Below, piece by piece: positions 20,877 to 30,480 of a stretch of DNA of 64,000 nucleotides; position 1 is the stretch's first letter, and each line of letters opens with the position of its first letter. The translations under genes were made by a program, and so were the position numbers. A model generated the notes under the pieces. It was not told the DNA's origin, did not search any database, and saw nothing but the letters and a program-made list of their open reading frames with translations. The stretch comes from Chrysophaeum taylorii. Lineage: Eukaryota > Sar > Pelagophyceae > Pelagomonadales > Pelagomonadaceae. The DNA lies in the NCBI GenBank assembly GCA_029834535.1, contig JAQMWT010000418.1, positions 1 to 64,000 of the forward strand, in the 5' to 3' direction.

Positions 20877-21875
20877 CCTTAGCCCAGTTCAACGAAAACT
20901 AAACGCCAACAACACCATGCGCGGCTTTCGACTTGCATTGGACTCGAAGTTTCGTCGGGTCATCTTTCCCTGATGAGAGAAATTAGAAAATTTAAGAATT
21001 GTGAAGTTTTACTTGAATCAAGTAAAGCGACAGATTGGTGTGCGGCGTCAACATCATGGTTTAAGAATTGCGGGGAATAAAAGCCGAACGGCTCGGTAAA
21101 AAAAAAACCGGAAAGCAGTCCCGGAAGGATGGCACTGCCGAGCGGGGGGGCAGGCGAAGAGCGGAGATGACCTGACCTGACCTGACCTGAGCTGCCCGCA
21201 CGACGACGACGACCATGTATTGGGGTATGTGTCTCTGCGCTTCCTCCAACCACATGGCGCTGTAGAATCATTAATAAAAGCCACTCAGTTGGCCCAGTTT
21301 CTTCTTGCCAAGCCGCGACCCCCCCACCGACTCTAGAGGTGAACCGGACGCCGCGAGGACATCGGCGGAAACACACGCGAGAGTGTACGCGTCCTTTTCT
21401 GCTGCCCAAGGCACTGTTGTTGTTGTTTTTGTTAGCAGGGAGCTCGTCGTAGCTTCACACGCTGGCTGCGTTTGATGGGCTTGGTTGCTTCTCGTCGCAT
21501 GCGCGCGGGTTTGGAATGGAATCTACAACGACGCCAGGTGTGCGGGCGCCTATCGCGCATGTCCAGCCCGCCCGATACCAACCCACACCTGATCACAGAC
21601 CGCCATCCCCGGCCAAGTCCCAGCGTCCACCTGATATCGCGATGCGCTAAATTGCGAATGCGAGGGATCTCGTCTCGCACTACGGGACCCGCCGTTCCCT
21701 TCTGGGCGGTGTTTGGTCGTTCCGCCTAGCGTGCATACATCGTGTGCGACTTCCGTTTCAATTAAAACGCGAGACCCGCCCACAGACGACTAGAGGGAAG
21801 CAGCATCAGTGGGGGTGTTCGCGACGATTTTCGGACTGATTTCGAGCGGCAGCGATGGAGAGCTTGCGACGAGGT
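20877..21875. other. Intergenic, no recognisable gene
   Basis: Short frames only. Visible features are an (AAGG)n run at 20858-20870, a four-fold GACCT repeat (21170-21190) and an A-rich run near 21100. Nothing protein-like on either strand. Confidence 0.5.
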
Positions 21876-24800
21876 TTATCTATCTTCGGCGTTTTCGAGC
21901 GGGACTTGTTCAGACGACACATCCTCTGGGGGGGGGGCACTCGAAGTCGCGAGGTCTTCGGCTGGGGGCACTTGGTGTTCGGGAAGTGGATGCTTGCGGG
22001 CCCGTTTGCGCTTGGGTTGGTCGGGTCTTAAGGGCTCATCGGGCTTGGGCGTCTTGCGCGGTCTTCCACGCTTGCGTTTGAGTGGATCGGCAGGTTTAGG
22101 CGCGTCCTCAGCAGCCGGCACAGTAGAGGCCTCGGTAGCGGCGGGGCCTGAAGCGGCAGTAACCCCGGCAGGTCCTGGCACATCCGTGATCTCGGCAGGG
22201 CTTGACAGCAAGGCGTCGGCGACAGGGACCGGCGCGGGCACGGGCTTGCGCGGCCTTCCACGCTTGCGTTTGGGTGGAACGGCAGGTTTAGGCGCGTCCT
22301 CAGCAGCCGGCACAGTAGAGGCCTCAGTAGCGACGGGGCCTGAAGCGGCAGTAACCCCGGCAGGTCCTGGCACATCCGTGATCTCGGCAGGGCTCGACAG
22401 TAAGGCGTCGGCAGCAGGGACCGGCGCGGGCACGGGCTTGCGCGGTCTTCCACGCTTGCGTTTGGGTGGATCGGCAGGTTTAGGCGCGTCCTCAGCAGCC
22501 GGCACAGTAGAGGCCTCGGTAGCGGCGGGGCCTGAAGCGGCAGTAACCCCGGCAGTTCCTGGCACATCCGTGATCTCGGCAGGGCTCGACAGTACGGCGT
22601 CGGCAGCAGGGACCGGCGCGGGCACGGGCTCGCGCGGCGGCCTTCCACGCTTGCGTTTGGGTGGAACGGCAGGTTTAGGCGCGTCCTCAGCAGCCGACAC
22701 AGTCGAGGCCTCGGTAGCGGCGGGGCCTGAAGCGGCAGTAACCCCGGCAGGTCCTGGCACATCCGTGATCTTGGCAGGGCTCGACAGTAAGGCGTCGGCA
22801 GCAGGGACCGGCGCGGGCACGGGCTCGCGCGGCGGCCTTCCACGCTTGCGTTTGGGTGGATCGGCAGGTTTAGGCGCGTCCTCAGCAGCCGGCACAGTAG
22901 AGGCCTCGGTAGCGGCGGGGCCTGAAGCGGCAGTAACCCCGGCAGGTCCTGGCACATCCGTGATCTCGGCAGGGCTCGACAGTAAGGCGTCGGCAGCAGG
23001 GACTGGCGCGGGGACGGACTTGCGCGGTCTTCCACGCTTGCGTTTGGGTGGAACGGCAGGTTTAGGCGCGTCCTCAGCAGCCGACACAGTAGAGGCCTCG
23101 GTAGCGGCGGGGCCTGAAGCGGCAGTAACCCCGGCAGGTCCTGGCACATCCGTGATCTCGGCAGGGCTCGACAGTAAGGCGTCGGCAGCAGGGACCGGCG
23201 CGGGCACGGACTTGCGCGGTCTTCCACGCTTGCGTTTGGGTGGAACGGCAGGTTTAGGCGCGTCCTCAGCAGCCGACACAGTAGAGGCCTCGGTAGCGGC
23301 GGGGCCTGGCGCGGCAGTAACCCCGGCAGGTCCTGGCACATCCGTGATCTCGGCAGGGCTCGACAGTAAGGCGTCGGCAGCAGGGACCGGCGCGGGCACG
23401 GGCTCGCGCGGCGGCCTTCCACGCTTGCGTTTGGGTGGATCGGCAGGTTTAGGCGCGTCCTCAGCAGCCGGCACAGTAGAGGCCTCGGTAGCGGCGGGGC
23501 CTGAAGCGGCAGTAACCCCGGCAGTTCCTGGCACATCCGTGATCTCGGCAGGGCTCGACAGTAAGGCGTCGGCAGCAGGGACCGGCGCGGGCACGGGCTC
23601 GCGCGGCGGCCTTCCACGCTTGCGTTTGGGTGGAACGGCAGGTTTAGGCGCGTCCTCAGCAGCCGACACAGTCGAGGCCTCGGTAGCGGCGGGGCCTGAA
23701 GCGGCAGTAACCCCGGCAGGTCCTGGCACATCCGTGATCTCGGCAGGGCTCGACAGTAAGGCGTCGGCAGCAGGGACCGGCGCGGGCACGGGCTCGCGCG
23801 GCGGCCTTCCACGCTTGCGTTTGGGTGGATCGGCAGGTTTAGGCGCGTCCTCAGCAGCCGGCACAGTCGAGGCCTCGGTAGCGGCGGGGCCTGAAGCGGC
23901 AGTAACCCCGGCAGGTCCTGGCACATCCGTGATCTCGGCAGGGCTCGACAGTAAGGCGTCGGCAGCAGGGACCGGCGCGGGCACGGGCTCGCGCGGCGGC
24001 CTTCCACGCTTGCGTTTGGGTGGATCGGCAGGTTTAGGCGCGTCCTCAGCAGCCGAAGCAGCAGCAGCGGTGGCCTCGATAAAGATAGGGGTAGAAGCAG
24101 CTGGGTCGGCGGCAGGGACCGGCGCGGGCACGGGCTCGCGCGGCGGCCTTCCACGCTTGCGCTTGGGTGGATCGGCAGGTAGAGGCGCGTCCTCAGCAGC
24201 CGAAGCAGCAGCAGCAGCAGCAGGAGGAGGAGCGGCCTCAATATAGATAGGGGCGGAAGCAGCTGCTGGCGGCTCCGCGTCGGGAAGAGAGACGACCGGC
24301 TTGTTGCGCGGTCGTCCGCGCCTGGGTTTAGGCTCTTCGGTGGTCACATCAACCAGGCGGATGGCCCCGCACTGCGTGCCGCACACCATGAGGCCGGCAG
24401 TCTGTGCTCGGCCTAGTCGCGTGGAGAGGACCGACACGCCGTGCGGCGCGAAGATGCCCTTAGACGAACGCGACGACGAGGACGAGGACGAGGACGACGC
24501 CGTGCCCCCCTCGAGTCGAAAGCTGGGTTCGGTCTTTTTGAGCGGGAGGCGTGCAAACGCAGCCTCGACGGCGTCGTCGGTCGCAGAATTCGTCGCGGTC
24601 GTAATCTCGGAGGAGATAGGCTTATCGTCGTCGGGGACAACCCGAAAGGCGAGGCGGGGATTGGGGTCCCCGATCGCGGCGACGCGCGCCGAGCCATCTG
24701 TTCCCCCGGCGCACAATCTGGTGCCGTCCGTATCGAGGGAGAGGACCGCCTCGCGGTCGAAGTCGAATTTCCACAACGTCTCGGTCCTGCGGACGCGCAA

Positions 24801-26051
24801 GTCGACGATCACGACGGCCGAAGCGTGAGCCTGCGCCGTCGCGAGGCCCTGCGGGACCCACTCGAGGCCGACAGTGAGCGCGAGAGCCGGGAGCCTCGTT
24901 TCGAAGAGAGGGTGGGCCACCGACCACATGGCCCACACCTGGACCCAGCCGGAATCGTTGACGAGGGCGATCTGGTCGTCGCCGCGCCACGCGAGCGCGC
25001 GCACGGCCGAACCCGTCGGGGCCGTCCTGTCGCGGCCGCGCGCGCCTTCCAGGACGGCGAGCGGGCCCTCCTTATCTTCAGGAAGCCCGTAGACGGCGAC
25101 GCCACCATCCGTGGCGCCCACGGCAAGCCGGTTTGCCGCGGGAGACCAGCGGCAGCAGGCGAAGCTTGCCGTCTCGAAGCTCGCGGCCAAGAGTGGCGCG
25201 AGCTTCACGGACGCGCCGAGAGGTGCGAATGGCAGGCAGAAGACCTTGAGCCCGTCATCCCCAACGCACGCGAGGAGCCGGCCTCTGAACCGGAGGTCCG
25301 TCGCGTGCTCGCGAATCGCGTACTCGAGCCTGCCGGCGCGCCACACCTGAATCGACGCTTCTCGAACGTCCGCGATTTTCTCGAGGCGACTTTTCGCGTA
25401 GGACCGGTACTTGGCGGAGTCTGCCGCCTTCTCGAACTCCTTGGGGACCGCAGCGAGGGCTCGGGCCGCGCGGTCGTCTACGGATGGGGTCTCGACGAGG
25501 ACGGCCGCGACCACGACGGGTTCGTCGTCCCATTTTTCGGGACAGACGTCGACCGACGCGACGACGCCGCCGGCGTGCATCGTTGTTTTCGTGGCTTCGA
25601 ACGGCCGCAGCCCGTCGACCACCGTCGGTATCGAGGCGAGTCGAGCTAACGGGAGGGGGTCGGAAACTTCCGACGCGCTGACGCGCGGCGCTTCCGCCGT
25701 CGTCGCTTCGAGAACGATGGGCTCGGATCGCGCGGACGGCCGACGCCTTTTCTTTTTCGCGACCACGTCCTCCTCCACCAACACTCGAAACTCGTCGTCT
25801 TCTTCTTGTACCAGCAGCGACTCCTCCACTTCGTGGATTTCGAGATCTTCAATTTCGCCCTCGAGTTCGCCCTCGTCGAACGTTATTCGAAACAACGCCG
25901 CCGGAACCCCGTCGACCTCGAAGGGTTCCTTTGCGTCTGGCGGCAGCCAGGCCATCACGGTGCCGCGGCACGCTCCCTCCTCTGTGCTACGCTCGACCTG
26001 CCGGCCGATCCACAAGTGACCTCGCGACTTCCACCCCTCGTCCTCCATCAT
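21876..26051 (-). CDS. WD40 protein with tudor-like N-terminus and 13 AT-hooks (TFIIIC GTF3C2/Tfc6-like candidate)
   Basis: 1391 aa, one exon. Residues 1-75 (GHLWIGRQVERS, RGTVMAWLPP, FRITFDEGELEGEIEDLE) look like a small tudor-like chromatin-reader module followed by an acidic stretch and a KKKRRR nuclear signal. Residues about 210-560 form a WD40-type propeller (ASIQVWRAGRLEYAI, CCRWSPAANRLAVGATDGGVAVY, LAWRGDDQIALVNDSGWVQVW, GTQCGAIRLVDV). The C-terminal 800 residues carry 13 AT-hooks (one RRGRP, twelve KRKRGRP) separated by an Ala/Pro-rich linker of 64-65 residues. A WD40 propeller with AT-hooks is the plan of the TFIIIC subunit Tfc6/GTF3C2, which helps recruit RNA polymerase III; that identity is an inference. 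AT-hooks bind the minor groove of AT-rich DNA. Any chromatin WD40 protein with AT-hooks would be the alternative. Confidence 0.7.
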   Translation of the reverse strand: MMEDEGWKSRGHLWIGRQVERSTEEGACRGTVMAWLPPDAKEPFEVDGVPAALFRITFDEGELEGEIEDLEIHEVEESLLVQEEDDEFRVLVEEDVVAKKKRRRPSARSEPIVLEATTAEAPRVSASEVSDPLPLARLASIPTVVDGLRPFEATKTTMHAGGVVASVDVCPEKWDDEPVVVAAVLVETPSVDDRAARALAAVPKEFEKAADSAKYRSYAKSRLEKIADVREASIQVWRAGRLEYAIREHATDLRFRGRLLACVGDDGLKVFCLPFAPLGASVKLAPLLAASFETASFACCRWSPAANRLAVGATDGGVAVYGLPEDKEGPLAVLEGARGRDRTAPTGSAVRALAWRGDDQIALVNDSGWVQVWAMWSVAHPLFETRLPALALTVGLEWVPQGLATAQAHASAVVIVDLRVRRTETLWKFDFDREAVLSLDTDGTRLCAGGTDGSARVAAIGDPNPRLAFRVVPDDDKPISSEITTATNSATDDAVEAAFARLPLKKTEPSFRLEGGTASSSSSSSSSRSSKGIFAPHGVSVLSTRLGRAQTAGLMVCGTQCGAIRLVDVTTEEPKPRRGRPRNKPVVSLPDAEPPAAASAPIYIEAAPPPAAAAAASAAEDAPLPADPPKRKRGRPPREPVPAPVPAADPAASTPIFIEATAAAASAAEDAPKPADPPKRKRGRPPREPVPAPVPAADALLSSPAEITDVPGPAGVTAASGPAATEASTVPAAEDAPKPADPPKRKRGRPPREPVPAPVPAADALLSSPAEITDVPGPAGVTAASGPAATEASTVSAAEDAPKPAVPPKRKRGRPPREPVPAPVPAADALLSSPAEITDVPGTAGVTAASGPAATEASTVPAAEDAPKPADPPKRKRGRPPREPVPAPVPAADALLSSPAEITDVPGPAGVTAAPGPAATEASTVSAAEDAPKPAVPPKRKRGRPRKSVPAPVPAADALLSSPAEITDVPGPAGVTAASGPAATEASTVSAAEDAPKPAVPPKRKRGRPRKSVPAPVPAADALLSSPAEITDVPGPAGVTAASGPAATEASTVPAAEDAPKPADPPKRKRGRPPREPVPAPVPAADALLSSPAKITDVPGPAGVTAASGPAATEASTVSAAEDAPKPAVPPKRKRGRPPREPVPAPVPAADAVLSSPAEITDVPGTAGVTAASGPAATEASTVPAAEDAPKPADPPKRKRGRPRKPVPAPVPAADALLSSPAEITDVPGPAGVTAASGPVATEASTVPAAEDAPKPAVPPKRKRGRPRKPVPAPVPVADALLSSPAEITDVPGPAGVTAASGPAATEASTVPAAEDAPKPADPLKRKRGRPRKTPKPDEPLRPDQPKRKRARKHPLPEHQVPPAEDLATSSAPPPEDVSSEQVPLENAEDR
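22055..24215 (-). repeat. Coding minisatellite, unit about 192-195 bp, AT-hook array
   Basis: Ten full units (each with the ALLSSPAEITDVPG linker) plus partial units at both ends. Two hook variants alternate: GRPPREPVP (195-bp unit) and GRPRKSVP or GRPRKPVP (192-bp unit). Linker variants (VPAAEDAPKPADPP versus VSAAEDAPKPAVPP) recur in blocks, which points to unequal exchange or conversion. No unit breaks the frame. Confidence 0.95.
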
Positions 26052-26166
26052 AAATGAGCAGCAGGAGGCAGCCCTATTATTATGTGAATTTTAAATTGTC
26101 ATCATACATAACCCTTCTTACCACCCGCCATTATCACACCCCCCCGTGTTTGTTTGTTAAAGTTTT

Positions 26167-28797
26167 CTAAGTAAAAAGACGACTGGGTGCGAGGGGTGGC
26201 ACGGGCGTACGAGGGGCGTTGATGTTGTCTAGGGCCCACTGCGCAGATTTCCTGACCTCCCCCGTAGCCCCCGACTTGGCGAGGTCTTCGAGCACAGGGA
26301 TGCCCCCGGCCCGCGCAATCATGACCTTATTGTCGGCGTTGTTTTTCGCGAGTTTCGCGAGCGCCCCCGCGGCCTTCTCCCTCGCCTTGTCTGTCCCGTT
26401 TTGAACGAGCTGGATGAGGGGCGGAATGCCCTCGGCCCGCGCGATCGCAATCTGATTGGAGACATTCGAGGCCAGATTCCTGAGCGCGCCCGCCGCCTTT
26501 TCTTTTGCCGGATCCGTACCTCGCCTCACCAAATCGACGAGCGGCGATATACCGTCCGAGCGCACGATGAGGACCTTGTTGTCGGTACTCGTCGCGAGGT
26601 TTCTGAGCGCCCCCGCGGCGTTTTGCTTCGCAACGTCCGTCCCGTTTTTGGCGAGGTCGACGAGGGGCCGAATGCCGCCGACGTCGGAGATCTCCACGTC
26701 GTTCTCGGGATTTGCCGTGAGATTGCTGAGCACGCCGGCCGCGTTTTGCTTCGCGACGTCGGTCCCGTTGTTGAGGAGGTCGACGAGCGGAGGAATCCCA
26801 CCAACTCGCGCGATGACGACCTGGTTGTTCGCGTTGGCGGCGAGGGCCCATAAAGCGCCGGCCGCCTCCTCTTTCGCCTCGTTCGAAGCGCGTTTTACGA
26901 CGTCGACGAGGGCCTCGACTCCACCCGCACGCTCGATCGCGACCTGGTTATCGGCGTTGTTGGTCGCCAGGTTGCTGAGCGCTGCTGCGGCCTTCTCTTT
27001 TGCCTTGTCCGTAGTACCTTTTCTAGCGAGTTCGACGAGCGGAAGAATGCCTCCAGCCTCCGCGACGGCGATCTTGTTTTCGGCGTTGTTGGCAGCGAGG
27101 TTGCCGATCGCTCCGGCTGCCTTTCCTTTCGCTTCGATACTCCCGTTTTTCGCGACCTCGACGAGCGGCAGAATTCCCCCTGCCTCGGCGATCGCGACCT
27201 TGTTGCTCGCGTCCGTAGCCAGATTCCAGAGCGCCGCCGTCGCCTTCTCGCTTCCCTTTTTCGTCAGCTCGACGAGGGGTGGAATGCCCCCCGCCCGCGC
27301 GATCGCGACCTTGTTGTCGGCGCTGAAAGCGACGAGATTTCTGAGCGCGGCAGCGGCCATCTCCTTGGCCTCGGATGTCCCGTTCGTCGCCACTTTCACG
27401 AGCGGCTCGATACCCCCCGCGAGCGCGATCTCCACCTGGTTACGGCCGTTCCTCGCAAGCTTCCAGAGTGCTGCTGCGGCGACTTCGCGTTCCTCCTCGC
27501 TCCGATGCAGCATGCGGACCAGCGGACCAATTGCGCCGGCCTCGCGCGCCTCCGTCTTGTTTCCGTCCTCGCGGTTGTTGCAAGCGGCCTGCGCCGCCGG
27601 CGACGTCAGTCAGTCATTCATTCATTCATTCATTCGCTGACTAAACAAAACAGTACGCACGGCAAGGTTTCTCGCCGCGCGCACGCTCGTGACCACATCA
27701 TCCGACTGGGCGGCATACACGAGTTGGCTGGCGGCGGCGGCGGCGTCGCTCGAGGATTCGAGCCGAGGAAATACCTCGCTCCCTCGAACCTCGCTCCCTC
27801 GAAATCGAGCATCCTCGCTATGAGGGTCCGGCTCGGACATCGACGTCGGCACAACACGCGGCGGCGTCGTCGTCACGGCTGTCGTTGTATTCCACGGGAC
27901 GCCGTCGCCGTCGCGCCAGTGATCGATGGCATCCTTCAACCCGCGGTTTGGTCCGTATCTGAGCGGCTGCGGATGATCCTCGCCGGTGAGGGGATCGCGG
28001 TGCGGGTTGTGACGCAGGTATTCCTCGAGGGCTGCGCGCTCGTAGGAACGACCCAGGTCGGTCAGCAGGAGAACGGGATCGACCATGACCTTCTTGGTGA
28101 GCGGGCAAGCGAAGTGCGACGGAGCCGAGAAGAATCGGTCGTGCATCGAGAACGTGCACACGGCGTCGAGGAGATCTTTTTCTTCAAAAGTCTCTTCGGC
28201 GAGAAGGAGATCGCGGTCCATCTGGAGCTCGATGATCTCGCGGCGGGCGCCGCCCTCGTCCTCGACGATTCGATGTTCCTCGAGCTTGGCTATGAGCGCG
28301 TCGCCCGACGACGACCCTCTCCGGATCGCGGCGCGGAGTTCCTCGGCGACGTTCCCCTCGAGCTCTTCGGGCAGCCGCTCGAGCATCACCTGGGTCTCTT
28401 TTCGCGCGGTGCGCACTTCGTTCAACAACGTCGCGCTTCCGTCGTCGTCGGACAGCGCGGCCAGCGCTCCGTGAATTTTCGAGGTCGCGGCGCGAAGTTT
28501 GGCCAGGTATGTCCTCGAGAAGACGATGACCCGGATCCTCTTGGTCGCGCACACCTCCATGACAGCGGCGATGCTCGTGAGTCCCGCGTGCATCGCGCCC
28601 AGAAGCTCGCCTTCCGGATCTGACGACGACGACGACGACGACTCTCTGTGAAGCGACTCGACAACGTCCCCGACAGTTTCGGCGAGGTTCCGCGCCATCC
28701 TGCACTCCTTCCTGAGCGCCTTGACCGACAGATGCGTGCGCTCGATGGTGTGCACCGCCGCCATCACTGCCTCGCACGACGACGACGACGACGACAT
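26167..28797 (-). CDS. U-box/armadillo-repeat E3 ubiquitin ligase
   Basis: Two exons, 28797-27661 and 27588-26167, joined by a 72-bp GTGCGT...GCAG intron, giving about 852 aa. Exon 1 starts MSSSSSSCEAVM and has an N-terminal helical bundle (VHTIERTHLSVKALRKECRM; CATKRIRVIVFSRTYLAKL), like the N-terminal domains of plant PUB-ARM proteins. A U-box follows at about residues 225-300 (FACPLTKKVMVDPV, GRSYERAALEEYL, GLKDAIDHW), which recruits the ubiquitin-loaded E2. The splice rejoins an interrupted armadillo repeat (SVRAARNLA + AACNNREDGNKTEA). Exon 2 is about ten armadillo repeats (N..IA.AGGI.PLV........A...AAGALRNLA) for substrate binding. The intron contains a (CATT)n microsatellite. The architecture is that of plant PUB-ARM ligases of stress and development signalling; the substrate is unknown. 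Confidence 0.88.
27615..27636 (+). repeat. (CATT)n microsatellite in the U-box/ARM intron
   Basis: Five CATT units lie within the single 72-bp intron of the U-box/ARM gene. Confidence 0.9.
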
Positions 28798-30309
28798 GAT
28801 CTGTCAGGGCTCGCTTTGATGATGATTGATTTGTGGCCAAACCAATCAAGGAGTATCCTTCTTTTTCAAATATTCAACAATCACACCTCGGAGGATACGC
28901 CAACACGTCCTTCTTCGCGTCGTCGGCGAGAGCCGCACCAGCTGGAACGGGTTGATTTCACCCTGGTGGTACGAGGAGGTAGAGGAAGATATCTCGCAAC
29001 TCCTCCTTCTCGAGATGGCGGGGATTATCGGACTTCATTCCGGAACAAAAGATCCGCCGGACCACCACCGGCCGACCCCCCGCAAACTCAACCCTGACGA
29101 TTTGTTTGACCACCAAATTTACTTCTTCTTCTCGACCGTGCGGCTCGTCGTCGGCTTGAATGAACTCTTAGCGCGCGCCATACCCTTTCTTACGGCGTCG
29201 GACAAACGGCAGGCCCCGACATTGTTGTATCGCGAGCCTTCCTTTCGGTGGTCTACAAGAGATTTGTCTGTCTTTCTTTCTTTACGGCGGCTTGCGAGCG
29301 CCTAAGAGAGACGCTTTCATGCCCAGTTTTGGTTTGTGGGCTGTGATGTCATCATCATAACAATGAGGTTAAAAAACAAACACGAACGAACGAACGAACG
29401 AACGAACGAACGAACGAACAACATCGAGGTATACATATGCCTTCGAGGTTGCTGGCCACTTCTACAACGCAAACTGAGGCCGCGATATTTTAGAAGACCT
29501 CGAGTGAGTGATGAGTTGCCACTCAACTAATTAAACCCCTAATCCTAGGCGCGTCGCTGCGTGACCAAGGGCGGAAAGTGGTTGTGCCAAATTTACAGTG
29601 ACCAAGGCGGCCCAAACTCGCCGCATCTACCGCGAGTGGGGGATTGCCAGCGTATTGGGCCGCCGGGCGCTCGGTGCCCTCACCGCCCTCAGCCATGTCG
29701 CCGCCTCGGGCAGCCCCGCCCAGGCCGCCCGCGCCAGGCAGGACGTCATATTTCGGAGCACATACGTCCCGGCGCCAGCTTGCGTACGACCCCTAGGGGC
29801 GGGGCCCGTCCGACCTTTAAACAAAATCCCCTAATCCTTTCTACTAATCGGCAGATTTTTGTTTGTCTGTCTGTCTGTCTGTCTGTTTGTCTTTAAATGT
29901 CGACTGCTAAGAGGGGGGTGTGTGGGGGGGAAGGATGTGGGTGGGTTTGTGGGGTAGGCCTGAGGATTTTTGTCTTGTCTTTAAATGTCGACTGTTTGTC
30001 TGTTTGCATGTTTGTTTGTTTGTCTTTAAATGTCGACTGCTAAGAGAGCATGAAGGATGCTGACGGGCGGAGATGTACGTGTCGGGGTCATCGCCGAGTC
30101 GTGGGGCAGGCTACGTACGCATGGCGACAGACAGCACATACGTCCGGCGCCAGCTTCCGACCTTTAAACAAAATCCCTAATCGATTTTGTTTGTCTGTCT
30201 GTCTGTCTGTCTGTTTGTCTTTAAATGTCGACTGCTAAGAGGGGGGTGTGTGGGGGGGGGGGCATGAAGGATGTGGGTGGGTTTGTGGGGTAGGAGGGAT
30301 GTGCCTGAG
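28798..30309. other. Gene-poor stretch with a possible small ORF and simple repeats
   Basis: A frame at 29014-29305 (+, 96 codons from MAGIIGLHSG) contains a hydrophobic, protein-like stretch (YFFFSTVRLVVGLNELLA), but I recognise no family; it may be an exon fragment. Then come (CGAA)n at 29383-29420 and several irregular copies of a block containing TCTTTAAATGTCGACTG and G-rich GGGGTGTGTGG runs (29811-30309), which continue into the Helitron left arm. Confidence 0.4.
29383..29420 (+). repeat. (CGAA)n microsatellite
   Basis: About nine CGAA units in a row. Confidence 0.9.
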
Positions 30310-30480
30310 TGTCCTAACTACTAATCGACAGATTTTTGTCTTGTCTTTAAATGTCGACTGTTTGTCTGTTTGCATGTTTGTTTGTTTGTCTTTAAATGTC
30401 GACTGCTAAGAGGGGGGTGTGTGTGGGGAGCATGAAGGATGTGGGTGGGTTTGTGGGGTAGGAGGGATGTGCTTGACGGG
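29811..30480 (+). repeat. Irregular repeat block with TTTAAATGTCGACTG
   Basis: The core TCTTTAAATGTCGACTG recurs at about 29891, 29988, 30026, 30223, 30344 and 30392, usually after a (TGTC)n run and often followed by CTAAGAGGGGGGTGTGTGG and GGATGTGGGTGGGTTTGTGG. A second shared piece, CGACCTTTAAACAAAATCCC, occurs near 29812 and 30160. One unit also occurs, inverted, at 61855-61970. Confidence 0.85.

Noticed and set aside
21994-24246. 750-codon plus-strand ORF and a 737-codon minus-strand ORF over the AT-hook array
   Set aside because: The repeat unit has no stop in several frames and its length is a multiple of three, so every copy stays open; only the 1391-codon frame continues into a WD40 domain.
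24441-25649. 402-codon plus-strand ORF opposite the WD40 region
   Set aside because: Opposite frame of a recognisable propeller; Arg/Gly-rich without motifs.
26456-27640. 394-codon plus-strand ORF opposite the armadillo repeats
   Set aside because: Shadow of the repeat; the minus-strand frame has the armadillo pattern.
29360-29420. Considered telomere-like repeat
   Set aside because: CGAA tetramers do not fit known telomere units and lie inside a chromosome arm.
29811-30480. Considered a CRISPR-like or centromeric array
   Set aside because: Units are irregular in length, with G-rich and TGTC runs, in a eukaryotic setting, and one unit continues in the Helitron arm.
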